A stretch of 64,000 nt of DNA. It comes from WLMZ01 sp038227995. Its GTDB lineage: Bacteria > Actinomycetota > Acidimicrobiia > Acidimicrobiales > Ilumatobacteraceae. This document shows positions 61,373-64,000 of this stretch, in pieces. The notes under the pieces are model-generated. The model made no database searches. It worked only from the letters and a program-made list of their open reading frames with translations, and was not told the DNA's origin. The position numbers and the translations under genes were made by a program. The stretch is from assembly GCA_038227995.1 (NCBI GenBank), contig JBBRPP010000011.1:62001-126000 (forward strand). The letters are read 5' to 3'. Position 1 is the first letter of the stretch. The number at the start of each line of letters is the position of its first letter.

Positions 61373-61528
61373 TGGCTTCGCTGGCCATGCACAGCCTGCG
61401 AGAAATTGCAATCCGCCGCCAACACGCCGGTCTCGGCGCGGCCTGTCGCCGGACGCGAATCGTCGTCCTGCGTCGCGCGTTCTGCTCTCTTCAACGAGAC
61501 GGGTCCGCGGCACTTCACGACGAGTGCG

Positions 61529-61768
61529 TTAGACACGCGGGATTCTGGTGAGCCAGTCGCGGACGGTGTCCCGGGACGTGCCTCGAGGGGGTCGTATCGC
61601 GCACAGCTCGGCGAGACGATCCGACAGCGGTCCGTGATCGGAACGCGACTGCCAGGCTCGGATCGCGGTGGGTATGGACCAGCCCGCGTTTCCCAACTCA
61701 ATGAGAAGTTCCAGATCGTCAGCGCTGCACACGAACTTCGGTGTGCGTGACGGTCGCAGCGCGTGCAA
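61529..61768 (-). CDS. small hypothetical protein downstream of the 582-residue gene
   Basis: A 79-residue frame with TTG start, 20 bp after the stop of the larger gene and on the same strand. It reads as a plausible small soluble protein (FVCSADDLELLIELGNAGWS, then SRDTVRDWLTRIPRV, the latter HTH-like). An overlapping plus-strand frame at 61406-61750 is low in typical composition and is less likely. The call is tentative. The rest of 61373-61528 holds no recognised gene. Confidence 0.4.
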   Translation of the reverse strand: MHALRPSRTPKFVCSADDLELLIELGNAGWSIPTAIRAWQSRSDHGPLSDRLAELCAIRPPRGTSRDTVRDWLTRIPRV

Positions 61769-61788
61769 TTGTTGCAGAAACAGCGGGG

Positions 61789-63534
61789 TCAGGGGGACGG
61801 CGGTTCAGTGACGACAAGGAAGGTCGCTGACGACGGTGCCGGCAGTCCGAGCTGTTGTCGGATAGCGGGTAGACGATCGATGGTCGCTACGGCTTGATCA
61901 GCCTCTGTTTGGTAGCGATCTGCCATCGCCGCGATCGCTTCGGGGTCGCCGGAGGCCAGTCCTCGGCTGAGTCCCTGGAACGAGGTCTCGATAGCGAGGT
62001 AGTCGCAGTCGTTGATGATCAGCGCGTCACACCGGGCGAGTTGGTCGCCGACAGAGCTGAGCTCTGCTTCGCCCACCACCCGGTGATTAGCCGTCAAGAG
62101 GTCAAGCTGATCGCCGATGTAGGCCTCGAACATCCGCCCGGCCGTGGTTGCTTCGCGTCCGCGATGGCCAAGCAACAGTCTGTGCAAGGTGGTCGCCCGA
62201 TCGGCGAACAGGTCAAGACTTAACGGGTAGATCGATCCGTCAGGCAACTCGACGACTGGGTGGTTCCGGCAGGCGAGCGAATCGGATTGAGTCAACGACC
62301 CCAGGCCGCTGTAGACCCCCTTCACGTCGCGCTTGCATATCTCGGCTCGGAGGTCGTCGAGCGAGCGCAGGGTGTGCTTTCGGAACGCCGCTACGAAGTC
62401 GTCCGACAGCCGGATCTCCTCAGTGCTCAGCGGGAATCGGAACAGCGCCTTGGCGCTGGAGCCCATCGCGCCGCCCTCGCGTGGATCTGAGATCCAGCGC
62501 ATACATAGGGCCCAGTGTCCTGCGAGCCACTGGTCGACTGGCAACCCCAACTTGGTCGAAAACGCGCTCCGCAGAGTTGACGGTGTCATAGGCGCGTCCG
62601 CGACAGACGGGTGGTCGTCTGGAATCGCCCAGATGGCGAGCCACCGGTTGAGCGCGGCCAACCATCCGCCGGGCCGACCGAAGCGGTAGCCCATCTCTGT
62701 CGTAAGCGAGAGGAAACCTTCGATGTCGACCGCCTTGTTGTCGGCGCCGTGGTACGACTCATGGAGCATCCAAACTGCGAGAAGAACCTGATTGAAGGTG
62801 GGCGCGTCGTCGTCACATAAGCACGCGAACCAGGCCTCCCCGATGACTGACCGTTCGTCGAGCCCGTCTGGTACCCAGCGGGCGCGCCGGTGCAGTTCTT
62901 CGTCTGTCACGACTAGCAGCTCACGGAAGATCCACAGCACGCCACGTGGGTGCATGAGTGGTTCGCCAGCGCGGGCGGCGGCTAGCACGGGGCCGGCAAG
63001 TGCCTCGGGCGGGGCCATCGCGATAGCCAGCTGCTCCCACGCGGATGCGTCAGCTCGGTTTTGGTCGACGAACTGCGCGAGTTCTGCCAACCAGCCCGAC
63101 ATCACATTTCGAGGCACTCGGCAGAGCACCGTCCACGCGACGTCGGCCATCGCCGCAGCGCTGAAGTCGAAGCCGAGCTTGTTCGGTGTCGCGAACACCT
63201 TGACACCCCACTCGCGTTCGACCGCTTCGTCATTCACTGCACCGGCTGGCAGGAGCATCGGCGATCGTTCCGAGTGGGTCCAGAGCGCCGCCAGACCCGG
63301 TGAGATCGACGACGGCACGAGAGGCCAGAATCGACCAGCGTAGCCCTCCGGTAAAAGCAGCGACTCAATGACCAGCGCGCCGGGTGTGGACGCCGGGCGC
63401 GGCGCAAACGGAATCGAGATCTTGTCGAACACCTCCCGAGGCGCCGGTACAGGAAACCGACAAACGTGGATAGCGGGACCGACAACGGCGGGCACCTTGA
63501 CCTCGAACAGCTGCGCTGTACTCGATCGCTTCAT
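61789..63534 (-). CDS. unrecognised protein with nuclease-like (PD-(D/E)xK-type) C-terminus
   Basis: A protein of about 582 residues without a recognised family. The N-terminal two-thirds are mixed alpha/beta with Trp-rich segments (VDQWLAGHWALCMRWISDP). Near the C-terminus (about residues 470-550), GRMFEAYIGDQLDLLTANHR, RCDALIINDCDYLAIETS and a following helix ADRYQTEADQAVATIDRL give the order Glu helix, Asp, (Glu)-x-Ser, Gln-type helix of PD-(D/E)xK nucleases with Ser in place of Lys. This is inference from pattern. ATG 63534 is preferred; GTG 63546 has GGAGG only three bases away. It may form a unit with the small gene downstream. Confidence 0.6.
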   Translation of the reverse strand: MKRSSTAQLFEVKVPAVVGPAIHVCRFPVPAPREVFDKISIPFAPRPASTPGALVIESLLLPEGYAGRFWPLVPSSISPGLAALWTHSERSPMLLPAGAVNDEAVEREWGVKVFATPNKLGFDFSAAAMADVAWTVLCRVPRNVMSGWLAELAQFVDQNRADASAWEQLAIAMAPPEALAGPVLAAARAGEPLMHPRGVLWIFRELLVVTDEELHRRARWVPDGLDERSVIGEAWFACLCDDDAPTFNQVLLAVWMLHESYHGADNKAVDIEGFLSLTTEMGYRFGRPGGWLAALNRWLAIWAIPDDHPSVADAPMTPSTLRSAFSTKLGLPVDQWLAGHWALCMRWISDPREGGAMGSSAKALFRFPLSTEEIRLSDDFVAAFRKHTLRSLDDLRAEICKRDVKGVYSGLGSLTQSDSLACRNHPVVELPDGSIYPLSLDLFADRATTLHRLLLGHRGREATTAGRMFEAYIGDQLDLLTANHRVVGEAELSSVGDQLARCDALIINDCDYLAIETSFQGLSRGLASGDPEAIAAMADRYQTEADQAVATIDRLPAIRQQLGLPAPSSATFLVVTEPPSP

Positions 63535-63546
63535 GGCCAGTGACAC

Positions 63547-63892
63547 CGTCCTCCGTTCGTCCCAAGGCTAGCGAGCGACTTTCCACGAGCACGGTCGAAT
63601 TCACCACCGTGATCGCCAACCCCCTCCCGACCGCACCTCGAATCGCCCGAACCCTCACAGAGCAGCGGTCGGAGCGCTTCCGTCCGGGAGTCGCTCCTGA
63701 GAACACAGAACGAGCGCCGTCGGCAAGCGCCGGTCCTTCGATGAAGGTGCGGAATCAGCCATGGACCCAGCGATCGGAACGCGTCGCCGAGGAGTTTCCT
63801 AAGGGCACAGAACGCGCGTTGCCGGCAGGCGCCGAATGTTCGCTCTCTCGCCAGAACCGCTCGCAGAGCCGGCGTTACACGGGTGATCGCTG
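63547..63892. other. 346-bp stretch without a recognised gene; degenerate repeats
   Basis: No convincing gene on either strand. Two imperfect copies of a unit about 105 bp apart are visible: GGAACGC/GGAGCGC followed after some 30 bases by CACAGAACG and a GCGCCG-containing end (near 63665-63740 and 63772-63845). Just before the right-hand frame lies CTGTC-AAGA-GACAG. Confidence 0.4.
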
Positions 63893-64000
63893 TCAAGAGA
63901 CAGTTTCGGCTCGTTGGATGATGTGGTCGAAGAGGGCTGCGCGGTCGGGTTGGTTGTGCTCGCGGGCGTGGTTGCGTTGGCGGAGGAGGACAGGGACGAA
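63893..64000 (-). CDS. C-terminal 35 residues of an unidentified protein (window edge)
   Basis: An open frame entering from the right edge and ending with TGA at 63893: it begins FVPVLLRQRNHAREHNQP and ends HIIQRAETVS. The basic, Arg/His-rich character is compatible with a mobile-element protein, but too little is visible to name it. Confidence 0.35.
   Translation of the reverse strand, partial: FVPVLLRQRNHAREHNQPDRAALFDHIIQRAETVS

Noticed and set aside
61406..61750. A 114-codon plus-strand frame
   Set aside because: Ser/Arg-rich shadow-like composition; the minus-strand frame at 61529-61768 reads more like protein and continues the neighbouring gene's strand.
1..64000. CRISPR arrays, rRNA or tRNA genes
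   Set aside because: No regularly spaced direct repeats and no tRNA or rRNA signature sequences were seen by reading both strands; a covariance-model search was not possible.

Overview
This 64 kb window is a GC-rich chromosomal segment that reads as an actinobacterium. Single-copy housekeeping genes (guaA, valS, cysS, plsY) are interleaved with lipid and aldehyde/alcohol metabolism, LytR-CpsA-Psr wall enzymes, an NlpC/P60 hydrolase, an MMPL transporter, NDMA-dependent alcohol dehydrogenases and a mycofactocin precursor peptide. The mix resembles Acidimicrobiia (Ilumatobacter-like); that assignment is inference from gene content. No rRNA, tRNA or CRISPR array was found. Many genes lack a Shine-Dalgarno but carry TANNNT 6-9 nt before the start codon, which suggests frequent leaderless transcription.

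Layout, left: a truncated alpha/beta hydrolase, a small secreted membrane protein, guaA, an NlpC/P60 hydrolase, a phosphotransferase-dienelactone hydrolase pair, an acyl-CoA synthetase, pirin, a winged-helix regulator and an ABC exporter. A twice-frameshifted DUF559/AbiEi-like pseudogene follows, bracketed by two copies of a 44-bp palindrome. An MFS exporter comes next.

From 12.9 to 29.6 kb lies the redox-cofactor region. One minus-strand run reads DUF3105, DUF305, mftA, mftB, mftC, plsY, an 1101-residue secreted repeat protein and a mycofactocin-type OYE/FadH oxidoreductase. It is followed by a HelD-like helicase, two zinc NDMA-type alcohol dehydrogenases, a membrane glycosyltransferase between them, and a MoxR ATPase-VWA pair behind the second dehydrogenase. 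The genes for later mycofactocin steps (mftD, mftE, mftF) are not in the window.

From 29.6 to 40.7 kb are a two-component system coupled to an MMPL transporter, a divergent regulator, membrane proteins, a lipase-like hydrolase, two tandem LCP proteins and an MscS channel. From 41 to 49.3 kb are valS, a siroheme-pathway dehydrogenase and a compact sulfate-assimilation operon cysH-cysD-cysN-cobA-cysS, which joins APS formation and reduction, siroheme methylation and cysteinyl-tRNA charging. No sulfite reductase is present here.

From 49.3 to 59.5 kb are two secreted proteins of unknown role, an MFS transporter coupled to an OafA-like acyltransferase with an SGNH domain, an amidohydrolase, a large lipoprotein hydrolase, and an acyl-CoA dehydrogenase behind a strong 24-bp operator-like palindrome. 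The right end (59.5-64 kb) looks accessory: a Phd/RelE-type toxin-antitoxin pair between short repeats, two unrecognised genes (one with a nuclease-like C-terminus), degenerate repeats and a truncated reading frame at the edge.

Three families of dispersed palindromic repeats (DUF559-flanking; CTGATC-ended; GCGCCGGGTTTGCC-type) are the most conspicuous structure not explained by genes.
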